A stretch of DNA of 64,000 bases from Priestia abyssalis (lineage in GTDB: Bacteria; Bacillota; Bacilli; Bacillales; Bacillaceae_H), in NCBI RefSeq assembly GCF_002019595.1, contig NZ_KV917369.1, positions 1,450,417 to 1,514,416 on the forward strand. Direction: 5' to 3'. The translations under genes and the position numbers were made by a program. Shown here piece after piece: positions 44,122 to 52,304 of the stretch. The first letter of the stretch is position 1, and every line of letters begins with the position of its first letter. Below the pieces are notes generated by a model. That model was not told where the DNA came from and did no database searches. It was given only the letters and a program-made list of their open reading frames with translations.

Positions 44122-46299
44122 ATGAAAGTCATCATAGCTGAAAAACCAGACCAAGGGGCGAAACTAGCCGCTCCTTTTCAAATGAAACGACATAAAGAAT
44201 ATATTGAAATTTTGCCCCATGCCTTGTTCCCGAAAGGAGCATATGTGACATGGGCAATCGGACATTTATGTGAGCTGAAGCAGCCGGAGGAATATAAAGC
44301 GGAATGGAAGCGCTGGTCGATGAACGCACTGCCGATGATTCCGGATTCCTTTCAATTTAAGGTAACAAGGGCGAAAGCAAAGCAGTACAACGTCGTCAAA
44401 GAGTTGCTAAAAAGACCGGAAGTAAGCGAGATTATCATCGCAGGCGATGCGGGGCGCGAAGGTGAACTGATTGTCCGGACCATCATTCAGCTAAGCGGTG
44501 CCCGCAAGCCGATGAAACGGCTCTGGATTTCATCTTTAACGGAAAAGGCAGTCAAAGAAGGCTTTGAAAAGCTGCTTGATGAAAAGAAGACGAAGCCGAT
44601 TTACCACGAAGCATTAAGCCGAGCTTGTGCGGACTGGCTTGTCGGAATGAATGCTTCCCGTGCGTATACGCTGCTTTTGCGCCAAAAAGGAATCGAAGAT
44701 GTTTTTTCCACAGGCAGGGTCCAAACCCCGACTCTTGCTCTTATTGTAAAAAGGGAGAAAGAAATTGAAAACTTTAAATCAGAACCGTTTTGGGAGATTC
44801 TGGCTACGTTTAACATGGACGGGAAAGTATATAAAGGTAAATGGCATAAAGATGGAGAAACACGACTGAATGAAGAAGCGATGGCTCAAAAAATCATGCA
44901 GTTTTGTAAAGGGAAGGAGGCAGCAATCGATTCGATCGAGAAGGAACGAAAAGAATTTCAGCCCCCGTTTCTGTTCAACTTATCCTCCTTGCAAGCGACA
45001 GCCAACAAAATGTTCAAGTTCTCTCCGCAAAAGACGCTTGAAATCGCTCAAAAATTATATGTGAAAGGCATCATTTCGTATCCTCGTTCAGATTCGAGCT
45101 ATGTGACGAGGGAAGAAGCCGCGATGTTTCCGGAGATTTTACAAAAAATCAGTCAGCTGGATGAGTTTAAATCATACTTTCCGCTGCCTTTTCCATCAAT
45201 TATCAATAATAAACGCTATGTAAATGAAAAGAAGGTAACAGACCACTATGCCATCATTCCGACCGAGCAAGTGACAGATCCGGCAAAAATGTCGGCAGAG
45301 GAACAGAAAATATATACGTTGATTGTTCAAAGGTTAATCGCCGCCCATTATGATAAAGCGATCTTTGATTATACAACAATCCACACATTGGTTGAGGGCA
45401 GAGCTACGTTTCTTTCTAAAGGAAAAGAGCAAATACAAGAAGGGTGGCGGAAAGTCATATATGGCGGCAAGAAAGAGAAAGATCAAGAGTCCGAAGAGGA
45501 TGAACAAGATTTGCCTTCGCTGCAAGAGAGCGAAAAAGGAATTGTTCAAGAAGCGGAGGTAAAGGCCGGTAAAACACAGCCTCCAAAACGTTACACTGAA
45601 GGTCAATTGATTACGCTCATGAAAACGGCTGGTAAACATTTGGAAGACGGAGAGCTGATAAAAGTGCTGAACCAAACCGAAGGATTGGGAACAGAGGCAA
45701 CACGGGCAGGGATTATTGGGGTGTTAAAAGACAGGAAATACATTGATGTAAAAAAGAATCAAGTATTTGCGACCAATAAAGGCAAGGTGCTTATTGAATC
45801 AATAGGTACAAGCATTTTGGCATCGCCGGAAATGACGGCCAAGTGGGAGCAGCGCCTTCATGAAATCGGAGAAGGAAAGGCCTCTCCTACAGAATTCATG
45901 GAGCAGGCGAAGAAATTGTCCACTAAATTGATTGAAGATGCGACGGCTCAAAGTGCAACCTGGTCTTTCGATGGGTTTGACCTCAGCGAATTTAAAAAAC
46001 AAAAAGGCGGGAAAAAGGGGAAAACGACCGGAACAAAAGTCGGGAAATGCAAAAAGTGCGAAGGGGATGTCGTGGATAAAGGCACATTTTACGGATGCGC
46101 CAATTATTCTGCTACAAAGTGTGATTTTACGATTTCTAAAAAGATTTTAGGAAAAACGATTTCACAAGCGAATATGAAGAAATTGTTTAAAGATGGAAAA
46201 ACGGATTTGATTAAAGGGTTTAAAAAAGGCGAGAAGACGTTTGATGCGAAACTGGAATGGGCAGAAGACAAAATTAAGTTTTTGTTCAACGATAAGTAA
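44122..46299 (+). CDS. topB: DNA topoisomerase III
   Basis: A 725-residue type IA topoisomerase that decatenates and relaxes negatively supercoiled DNA. The TOPRIM domain has MKVIIAEKPDQG and the metal-binding IIAGDAGREGELIVR (about 105-119). The active-site Tyr320 lies in GIISYPRSDSSY. The C-terminal part carries one Cys4-like zinc motif, CKKCEGDVVDKGTFYGCANYSATKC. Length equals that of B. subtilis TopB. AGGAG lies before the ATG; a strong terminator follows. Confidence 0.96.
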   Translation: MKVIIAEKPDQGAKLAAPFQMKRHKEYIEILPHALFPKGAYVTWAIGHLCELKQPEEYKAEWKRWSMNALPMIPDSFQFKVTRAKAKQYNVVKELLKRPEVSEIIIAGDAGREGELIVRTIIQLSGARKPMKRLWISSLTEKAVKEGFEKLLDEKKTKPIYHEALSRACADWLVGMNASRAYTLLLRQKGIEDVFSTGRVQTPTLALIVKREKEIENFKSEPFWEILATFNMDGKVYKGKWHKDGETRLNEEAMAQKIMQFCKGKEAAIDSIEKERKEFQPPFLFNLSSLQATANKMFKFSPQKTLEIAQKLYVKGIISYPRSDSSYVTREEAAMFPEILQKISQLDEFKSYFPLPFPSIINNKRYVNEKKVTDHYAIIPTEQVTDPAKMSAEEQKIYTLIVQRLIAAHYDKAIFDYTTIHTLVEGRATFLSKGKEQIQEGWRKVIYGGKKEKDQESEEDEQDLPSLQESEKGIVQEAEVKAGKTQPPKRYTEGQLITLMKTAGKHLEDGELIKVLNQTEGLGTEATRAGIIGVLKDRKYIDVKKNQVFATNKGKVLIESIGTSILASPEMTAKWEQRLHEIGEGKASPTEFMEQAKKLSTKLIEDATAQSATWSFDGFDLSEFKKQKGGKKGKTTGTKVGKCKKCEGDVVDKGTFYGCANYSATKCDFTISKKILGKTISQANMKKLFKDGKTDLIKGFKKGEKTFDAKLEWAEDKIKFLFNDK

Positions 46300-46331
46300 G
46301 GCACGTTGTTTGCCAACGGTTTATGTGTAAA

Positions 46332-46372
46332 GAATGGGGTGTATACAAAAAACGTATACACCCCATTCTTTT
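46332..46372. terminator. Terminator after topB
   Basis: GAATGGGGTGTATAC (46332-46346) pairs with GTATACACCCCATTC (46354-46368), followed by TTTTA. Confidence 0.9.
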
Positions 46373-46384
46373 ATTTACAATGTT

Positions 46385-46568
46385 TTATATATATTTCAGT
46401 GCAGCAAGAAGGTAGTCCCATGTACGAATCGTTTGAACACCGTTTGGAGTAAGCATAAGCGCTGAGATGATTTTCTCTGTCGTTTCGTTTTCCTTTCAGC
46501 CTTTGCTTATTTTTCCAACCTGTTGAATGAGATGGTTGAATACATAAACGACCAGCGTGTATCGAACA
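46385..46568 (-). pseudogene. Probable 3' remnant of a minus-strand gene
   Basis: Read on the minus strand, about 60 codons look protein-like and end in LTPNGVQTIRTWDYLLAALKYI and a stop (46385-46387), but one in-frame TGA interrupts the frame and no start is present. Flanked by the topB terminator and the permease promoter region, it looks like the tail of a deleted gene. No family recognised. Confidence 0.35.
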
Positions 46569-46598
46569 ATAAAGCGAGACAAAAGGAGGAATCAGTGA

Positions 46599-47957
46599 AT
46601 GAGTAAAATGGGGTGCGTCGGGGGACAGGGAGAGAACAGCTTGAAATGGTGGCAGCTATCCTTAATCGGAGTAGGCTGTATTATCGGAACGGGTTATTTC
46701 CTCGGATCAAGCATAGCCATAAAAATGACGGGGCCTGCCGTCGTTCTATCTTTTATGTTAGCTGCTATCGGTACATATTTTGTATTTGATGCGCTTGCCA
46801 AAATGACTGCTTCCGATCCGCAGAAGGGCTCTTTTTGTGCTTATGCGAAAAAGGCATATGGCCGTTGGGCCGGGTTTAGCTGCGGATGGGTATATTGGAG
46901 TTCAGAAATATTAATTATCGGAAGCCAGTTGACGGCACTGTCCATTTTTTCGCGGTTTTGGTTTCCGAATCTGCCGCTATGGGTATTTGCGGCTGGATAT
47001 GCCGTACTGGGTCTTATAGTCGTATTGGCAGGCACAAAAGGATTTGAGCGGGTAGAAAACTTATTTGCCATTATAAAAGTGTCAGCCATTCTTATGTTTA
47101 TCATTATTGCACTTCTGGCTCTTTTTGGAGTTCTTGATGGAAGAGAGCCTGATCTAAAAATCCCCGATACTGCCCATGAGCTTTTTTCGCGTGGCTTTAA
47201 AGGTTTTTTGTCTTCTCTTATTTATGCATTTTACGCTTTTGGGGGTATTGAGATTATGGCATTAATGGCCATCAATCTTCAAAACAAAGAAGATGCGCCG
47301 AAATCAGGAAAAATCATGCTGATCCTTCTGACGATTATTTACGTTTTGTCCATAGGGCTGGCAGTAGTTATGGTTTCATGGCGTTCTTTCAATACGAAAG
47401 AAAGTCCATTTGTCATTGCATTGGAACCATACAATCTGGATTTTTTCCCTCATGTTTTTAATGGTGCATTAATTATTGCGGGCTTTTCCACAATGGCTGC
47501 TTCTTTATTTGCGGTAACGAGCCTTCTCGTTACGTTGGCTGAAGAAGGCGATGCCCCATCGTTTTTCGCTAAAAAGAAAAAAACAAGTCAAAGAGAAACG
47601 GGCAAGGAGAGACCGCCATGGCCGGCAATAGGGCTCGCAGCGGCAGGGCTTGCCTCTTCTGTTGTTTTGGCTTTGTTAATACCGGGAAAAATTTATGAAT
47701 ATATGACGACAGCGGCAGGACTTATGCTGTTATATAACTGGTTCTTTATTTTGTTGTCTTCAGGCAGGCTGCTTCAGCTAACAAACTGGGATAAAGCAAA
47801 ACGCATTTTAGGCATGATGTTGATAACGCTTGCAGTCAGCGGCACTTTATTACAAAAAACAAGCCGTCCGGGATTTTGGGTAAGCCTTTTATTTGTTGTC
47901 ATTATTGGCTTGGTCGTTTTTAAAATGCAGGCTGTCTGGAAGAAAGCGGAACGTTAA
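46599..47957 (+). CDS. APC family amino acid permease
   Basis: A 452-residue, 12-segment amino acid carrier. The first segment has the substrate-binding GVGCIIGTGYFLGSS (APC consensus GxGIGTG) and the sixth region FYAFGGIEIMALMAINLQNKEDAPKSG is characteristic. It probably imports a neutral or cationic amino acid; substrate not assignable. The ATG at 46599 is 9 nt from AGGAGG. It stands alone. Confidence 0.9.
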   Translation: MSKMGCVGGQGENSLKWWQLSLIGVGCIIGTGYFLGSSIAIKMTGPAVVLSFMLAAIGTYFVFDALAKMTASDPQKGSFCAYAKKAYGRWAGFSCGWVYWSSEILIIGSQLTALSIFSRFWFPNLPLWVFAAGYAVLGLIVVLAGTKGFERVENLFAIIKVSAILMFIIIALLALFGVLDGREPDLKIPDTAHELFSRGFKGFLSSLIYAFYAFGGIEIMALMAINLQNKEDAPKSGKIMLILLTIIYVLSIGLAVVMVSWRSFNTKESPFVIALEPYNLDFFPHVFNGALIIAGFSTMAASLFAVTSLLVTLAEEGDAPSFFAKKKKTSQRETGKERPPWPAIGLAAAGLASSVVLALLIPGKIYEYMTTAAGLMLLYNWFFILLSSGRLLQLTNWDKAKRILGMMLITLAVSGTLLQKTSRPGFWVSLLFVVIIGLVVFKMQAVWKKAER

Positions 47958-48021
47958 TATAGCTTCCTGCCTGTTTTTGAAACGGCAAAAGGGAAGAGAG
48001 AACGGCAGGTGTCTGTCTTTT

Positions 48022-48648
48022 CTACTGTACCAATACTTTAACGGCCTGCAAGCCAAAGTAAAATCCGAATGCAATCAAGGAAAGGCCGGAAAAGAGGGAA
48101 ATGGCCGTAAGGAGTTTAGCGGTTAACATTCTGCGGAATCCGCTTGCCACACTTGCCATTGTTATATCCCATGTGAGAATCCCGATCAATATCGCTGTGC
48201 TGTACAAAGCAAGCTGACTGGTACCGTAAGATGAAGCGGTTTTAGCGAGAACAGATCCGTAAATGCCGAGCCAAAAGAGAATCGTTAAAGGATTGGAGAT
48301 GGACATGAAAAAACCAGAAAGAAATGACTTAAAATGGGAGTCGTCTCTTCTTTTGCTGTCTGTTTCAATTTGGCCGGCCTTCAATAAACTTTCTATGCCT
48401 GTATAGGTCAATACGAAACAGCCAAAAAGCCAGAGAAAAGTTTGCATAAAGGGGGTGTCAAGGAACCGGACGACACCTAAATATACAACCATCATATATA
48501 TGGCGTCCGCAGCCACAGCTCCCAGCCCGAATATCCATGCATGCAGAAAGCCTTTACGAATGCCTTTATCGAGTTGAGCGGCATTTACAGGTCCAATTGG
48601 TGCCGCCAATGATAAACCTAGAAAGATATAGCTTAAAAATACACTCAT
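48022..48648 (-). CDS. LysE family translocator
   Basis: A 208-residue, six-segment exporter of the LysE/RhtB superfamily, which exports amino acids or similar small molecules. The N-terminal LGLSLAAPIGPVNAAQLDKGIRKGF is the family signature, and SGFFMSISNPLTILFWLGIYG contains the second conserved Asn-Pro. ATG 48648 has GGGGG about 8 nt upstream; longer in-frame readings extend over non-conserved sequence. It is divergent from the small gene at 48865. Confidence 0.88.
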   Translation of the reverse strand: MSVFLSYIFLGLSLAAPIGPVNAAQLDKGIRKGFLHAWIFGLGAVAADAIYMMVVYLGVVRFLDTPFMQTFLWLFGCFVLTYTGIESLLKAGQIETDSKRRDDSHFKSFLSGFFMSISNPLTILFWLGIYGSVLAKTASSYGTSQLALYSTAILIGILTWDITMASVASGFRRMLTAKLLTAISLFSGLSLIAFGFYFGLQAVKVLVQ

Positions 48649-48864
48649 GAGTATAACCCCCGTCTTACTTTTCATTTGATTAAACCAAAACTGCTCGTAC
48701 ATTCTATTCAGAGCGATGGAGTTGTACGACTGAAAATTGAAGTGGTCCCGCTCCGATAGACAATAAGCCCTGCTTTTAAAGGAATAGTAAACAGTGAATT
48801 TGGGAATTCTAAGCGTATGAAAATCCGGGAAAATTAATGAATGAGGATAGGAGAATGGACGAAT

Positions 48865-49119
48865 ATGGAGCAAAACCAAGAGTTTCAGCAAGCGATCCAT
48901 GCAGTAGAAGAAGCGGATGATGCTGTAGGGCACCTTCAGGCCAATGTAACTCCAAGGGGGATGCAAAGGGCACAGCTGCAATTGCAACTCGCACAAGAGG
49001 CATTGCATCAAGCACAATCTCATGATATGGATGAAGAACAGGAAAAAAGATTAAAAAGAGCGAAAGAACATCTCAGGCATTTGCAAGAAGCACAACAAGC
49101 CATTCAACAATATGATTAA
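48865..49119 (+). CDS. Small helical coiled-coil protein
   Basis: An 84-residue Gln/Ala-rich, all-helical protein, predicted to be coiled coil over most of its length, without membrane segment. Its layout (three helices with AQLQLQLAQEALHQAQ and LRHLQEAQQAIQQ) resembles the DUF2564 protein at 26621-26896, so the two may be distant paralogues. AGGAG is 12 nt before ATG 48865, a little far; an ATG at 48841 lacks a site. Confidence 0.6.
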   Translation: MEQNQEFQQAIHAVEEADDAVGHLQANVTPRGMQRAQLQLQLAQEALHQAQSHDMDEEQEKRLKRAKEHLRHLQEAQQAIQQYD

Positions 49120-49179
49120 TATCGATGAAATATGATAGAATAACAGAGGTTAATTTTACAGAAAAAAGAGGTCTTTGTT

Positions 49180-50064
49180 ATGCTTTATATCATATTGGTT
49201 TTTTTGGGTGCATGCAGCTATGGCATTTTATCTACTTTCGTGAAATTGGCGTATGCAAAAGGGTTTATAGCGAGTGAGGTCATTGGGAGCCAACTTTTTT
49301 TGGGCTGTTTAATGCTTTGGTTCGCGGTCTTGTGTTTTTCTAGAATAAAAGTAAATGGAAAAGCTATTGTGAAGTTGATGCTGGTCGGCTTGACTGTTTG
49401 CATGACGAGCATTTTTTACTATATTTCACTTCAAACCATTCCTGCTTCGATCGCGATTGTTCTTTTATTTCAGTTTACGTGGATTGGAGTAGTGTTGGAA
49501 GCCGTTGTTGAACGCGCTTTTCCATCACGGGAAAAACTTGTTTCGATTGGAATATTAACGGCAGGGACTCTTCTGGCAGGAGCGGTGTTTGAACATGGTG
49601 AAGCCAATTTGGATATAAAAGGCGTTGTGCTTGGGCTTTTATCTGCTTTAACTTTTGCATTATTTATTTTCTTTAGCGGCAGAGTATCAATCCAAATTCC
49701 GTCTTTGAATCGAAGTGCGTTCATTGCGACAGGCTCATTCCTTTCTGCCTTTCTTATTTTACGGCCTTCATTTCTTGTCGATGGCACCTTTCAGGAAGGG
49801 TTATGGAAGTACGGCTTGCTGCTCGGGTTATTCGGATTGTTCATTCCGACATTATTTTTTGCGATAGGCGTGCCTAAAATCGGATCTGGATTAGGAACGA
49901 TTTTGGGAGCGGCAGAGCTTCCGATGGCCGTCTTTATGTCAAGCGTTGTATTAGGAGAGACGGTGACGCTGCTTCAATGGATGGGGGTTGTCCTTATTTT
50001 GCTCGGTATTGCGTTCCCTCAATGGAAGCTATATTATCAAAAAAAGAGGATGCCTGTTCTTTGA
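49180..50064 (+). CDS. EamA/DMT family transporter
   Basis: A 294-residue ten-segment exporter with two EamA repeats. It begins LGACSYGILSTFVKLAYAKGF and has the second-repeat signature GSGLGTILGAAELPMAVFMSSVVLGE, where a Glu follows the small-residue run. Unlike the exporter at 24174-25094 it belongs to a different subgroup. Substrate unknown. AGAGG lies about 8 nt before the ATG. Hairpin A (50080-50139) follows 15 nt after the stop. Confidence 0.88.
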   Translation: MLYIILVFLGACSYGILSTFVKLAYAKGFIASEVIGSQLFLGCLMLWFAVLCFSRIKVNGKAIVKLMLVGLTVCMTSIFYYISLQTIPASIAIVLLFQFTWIGVVLEAVVERAFPSREKLVSIGILTAGTLLAGAVFEHGEANLDIKGVVLGLLSALTFALFIFFSGRVSIQIPSLNRSAFIATGSFLSAFLILRPSFLVDGTFQEGLWKYGLLLGLFGLFIPTLFFAIGVPKIGSGLGTILGAAELPMAVFMSSVVLGETVTLLQWMGVVLILLGIAFPQWKLYYQKKRMPVL

Positions 50065-50079
50065 ACTAGAGGATGCCTC

Positions 50080-50139
50080 CTGAAAGGACCCGTCACGAGA
50101 ATCCAGTAAAACCAAGGATTCAGTGACGGGTCCTTTCGG
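50080..50139. repeat. Paired-hairpin element, copy 3 (stem A only)
   Basis: CTGAAAGGACCCGTCAC (50080-50096) pairs with GTGACGGGTCCTTTCGG (50123-50139), one G·T pair. Stem B is missing or degraded; its place is taken by the 3' end of the transporter gene. Confidence 0.8.
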
Positions 50140-50321
50140 TAAAGAAATAATTTTTGCGGCCTGCTTATGACTTATGGGAGAGACGCAAGTCCGTGGGGTC
50201 TGAAGTCGAAATTTTAAATCAACGGGTTGTAATGGAACAAAAAAAATTATCGTTTGTGAAGGAATTTAGTGCAAAAAGGAGAAATGTATCATTAATAGAG
50301 TTTCAGACTTTAATGTATAAC

Positions 50322-50335
50322 TGAAAGCGTTTACT
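50322..50335 (+). promoter_or_regulatory. cre-like CcpA site
   Basis: TGAAAGCGTTTACT matches the cre consensus TGWAANCGNTNWCA except at the last base. It lies about 50 nt before a consensus promoter, upstream of the lysine cluster. Confidence 0.55.
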
Positions 50336-50386
50336 GGTGAAACATGACGAAATGTCACTTATTTTGAAAATTTAGAATATTATGTA

Positions 50387-50415
50387 TTGACATCCCCATT
50401 TCTGACCCATATAAT
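50387..50415 (+). promoter_or_regulatory. Consensus sigma-A promoter of the DUF3870 gene
   Basis: TTGACA (50387-50392), a 17-nt spacer and TATAAT (50410-50415) form a perfect consensus promoter. It shows that the open frame reading through here does not start before 50468. Confidence 0.85.
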
Positions 50416-50467
50416 CGAGTTAGAAATGGAAAATGATCAGTTGGTTTTTGAAAGGAGGTTTAGGGGC

Positions 50468-50797
50468 ATGCAAATACTGGACACCGTAATTGTTACAGGA
50501 TATGCAAAAGCTCCACAAGGAACTTCCATGTATGAAATGTATAAGCATGCAGGAATTGTACTAGAGGTGGATCTGAAACAACATAAAATCGTCGGCGCCG
50601 AATTCACATTTGTAACAGAGTTAACCAAAAATTATTTTCAAAAACTGCTGATAGGCTACTGTCTCGAGGATGGGGTGGAGCCGTTGATTGAACGCATTCA
50701 AAGCTTTTATTTCGCTCCTTCCCAGCAAGCAATCATTGTGGCCCTTCAAGCTGCAGTTCAACGATACTGGGATAATGTGAAGCAAAAGAATACATAA
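50468..50797 (+). CDS. DUF3870 domain protein
   Basis: A 109-residue soluble protein of unknown function. It opens MQILDTVIVTGYAKAPQGTSMYEMYK and contains DLKQHKIVGAEFTFVTELTKNYFQKLLIGYCLEDG, the body of the DUF3870 family. AAAGGAGG (50451-50458) is 9 nt before ATG 50468. It is the first gene after a strong promoter and a cre site, directly before the CoA-transferase genes, so it may be a regulator or helper of that pathway; this is inference from position. Confidence 0.85.
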   Translation: MQILDTVIVTGYAKAPQGTSMYEMYKHAGIVLEVDLKQHKIVGAEFTFVTELTKNYFQKLLIGYCLEDGVEPLIERIQSFYFAPSQQAIIVALQAAVQRYWDNVKQKNT

Positions 50798-50805
50798 CGT
50801 TTGGT

Positions 50806-50932
50806 TATAATAAAGTGGGAGGATAACCTCTTCCCATGGTCTTATTAAAACCGGGCAGACATGAACTCTTTATGAGGAATGTTCGTTACTGTGACATTCT
50901 TTATGAAGGATACATGTTTTGCTCGGTTTTTT
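50806..50932 (+). promoter_or_regulatory. Structured leader or attenuator before the CoA-transferase genes
   Basis: TATAAT (50806-50811), then a small stem TGGGAGG / CCTCTTCCCA (50817-50837) and a long stem AAAACCGGGC (50847-50856) with GCTCGGTTTT (50921-50930) ending in T's. Inside it are ACATG/CATGT and GAATGT/ACATTC pairs. It resembles a terminator for the DUF3870 gene or an attenuator. It is not a recognisable T-box or lysine riboswitch. Confidence 0.5.
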
Positions 50933-50983
50933 ATGTATCCAAGCTGTTAAACCATAAGAATATGGAGAGGAAGGGAATGGAAG

Positions 50984-51640
50984 ATGAGCAAGCTGATTAC
51001 ATGCGAGGAAGCTGTAAAAAAAATTAAAAGCGGCTCACGAATTATGGTGGGGGGATTTGGCCTTGTAGGATGCCCTCTTAATTTAGTAGCAGCATTGGCT
51101 CAAGAAAAAGTGAAAGACTTGGAGATTATTAGTAACAACCTTGGAGAACCGGGAAGAGGGCTTGGCGTATTAGTCAGGCAAAAACAAGTGAAAAAAGCGA
51201 TAGGTTCCTATTTCACATCCAATCCGGAAGTGGTAAAGGCCTATCAGAATCAAGAATTAGAAGTGGAACTTTTGCCGCAGGGAACGATGTCTGAAGCCAT
51301 TCGAGCCGGAGGTGCTGGACTCGGAGGGTTTTATACACCGGTCAGCGTCGGAACGAAAATTTCTGAAAACAAAGAAGAGCGCACGCTTAATGGCAAGAAA
51401 TATGTCCTGCAAGAGCCGCTGAAGGCGAATTTCGCTTTAATTAAAGCGAAAAAAGCGGATCGTCTCGGAAATCTTATCTACAGTAAATCGGCACGAAATT
51501 TTAATCCGATGATGGCGACAGCTGCAGAATTAGTCATTGCAGAAGTAGATGAAATCGTGGAAGTCGGCGATATTTCTCCTGAAGAAATTGTGACGCCGCA
51601 TTTATATGTTGATTTTATTGTAGTGAAGGGAGGTAACTAG
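50984..51640 (+). CDS. 3-oxoacid CoA-transferase subunit A
   Basis: A 218-residue alpha subunit of a family I CoA-transferase (AtoD/ScoA/YodS). The glycine-rich IMVGGFGLVGCPLNL and SNNLGEPGRGLGVLV are characteristic. With the next gene it should transfer CoA from succinyl- or acetyl-CoA to a 3-oxo acid. In this cluster the substrate is probably 3-oxo-6-acetamidohexanoate (or the free amino form) from beta-lysine, as proposed for B. subtilis YodRS. The next gene starts 1 nt after the stop. Confidence 0.93.
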   Translation: MSKLITCEEAVKKIKSGSRIMVGGFGLVGCPLNLVAALAQEKVKDLEIISNNLGEPGRGLGVLVRQKQVKKAIGSYFTSNPEVVKAYQNQELEVELLPQGTMSEAIRAGGAGLGGFYTPVSVGTKISENKEERTLNGKKYVLQEPLKANFALIKAKKADRLGNLIYSKSARNFNPMMATAAELVIAEVDEIVEVGDISPEEIVTPHLYVDFIVVKGGN

Positions 51641-51641
51641 C

Positions 51642-52304
51642 ATGGATGTAAAAGGATATATTGCGGCAAGGGCCGCAAAGGAATTAAAGCATGGAGATAT
51701 CGTCAATTTAGGTATTGGAATTCCTACGCTGGTGGCTGATTACATTCCATCAGATGTGCAAGTTTTTTTACACTCCGAAAATGGGATTCTCGGAGTAGGG
51801 CCGACACCAGATGAAGAACACATTGACCGAGACCTTGTCAATGCTGGAAAGCTGCCTGTCACGGTATTAGAGGGTTCCTCCTTTTTTGATAGCGCTTCTT
51901 CTTTTGCGATGATTCGCGGAGGTCATGTGAGCGTTTCGATTCTCGGAGTGCTGCAAATTGACGCAAAGGGGCGAATCGCGAACTGGGCCGTACCTGGAAA
52001 AAGTGTTCTTGGTGTTGGAGGAGCAATGGATTTATTGGAAGGATCTAAGAAGGTCATCGTGACAACGATGCATACGACAAATAAGGGCGAGTCTAAAATT
52101 GTCAAAGAATTGACTTATCCGATTACGTCAGAGCGGGCAGTTGACTTAATTATTACCGACTTAGCAGTATTTGCGGTGAAGGAAGAGGGATTATTTCTTA
52201 CTGAGCTGGCACCAGGAGTTTCTCTTGAAGAAGTTCAGCAGAAAACGGATGCACCATTTTATGTAGCTGAAACATTCAATAAAAGCAATGAGGTGACAGC
52301 ATAA
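51642..52304 (+). CDS. 3-oxoacid CoA-transferase subunit B
   Basis: A 220-residue beta subunit (AtoA/ScoB/YodR). The catalytic Glu is in LHSENGILGVGP (about 48-59), the SENG motif that forms the glutamyl-CoA thioester; GIGIPTLVADY is the second glycine-rich loop. The start follows GGAGG overlapping the end of subunit A. The stop overlaps the thiolase start (TAATG), so translation is coupled through all three genes. Confidence 0.94.
   Translation: MDVKGYIAARAAKELKHGDIVNLGIGIPTLVADYIPSDVQVFLHSENGILGVGPTPDEEHIDRDLVNAGKLPVTVLEGSSFFDSASSFAMIRGGHVSVSILGVLQIDAKGRIANWAVPGKSVLGVGGAMDLLEGSKKVIVTTMHTTNKGESKIVKELTYPITSERAVDLIITDLAVFAVKEEGLFLTELAPGVSLEEVQQKTDAPFYVAETFNKSNEVTA

Noticed and set aside
48649..49023. 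Long N-terminal extension of the LysE-family gene
   Set aside because: It would overlap the divergent small gene at 48865 and precede the conserved family start by about 125 residues with no homology-like pattern.
50387..50467. Upstream extension of the DUF3870 frame from a TTG at 50387
   Set aside because: The TTG is the -35 box of a perfect promoter and the strong ribosome binding site is before ATG 50468.
50806..50932. Lysine riboswitch or T-box upstream of the lysine-degradation genes
   Set aside because: No L-box core or T-box sequence (TGGNACCGCG-like) is present; only hairpins were seen.
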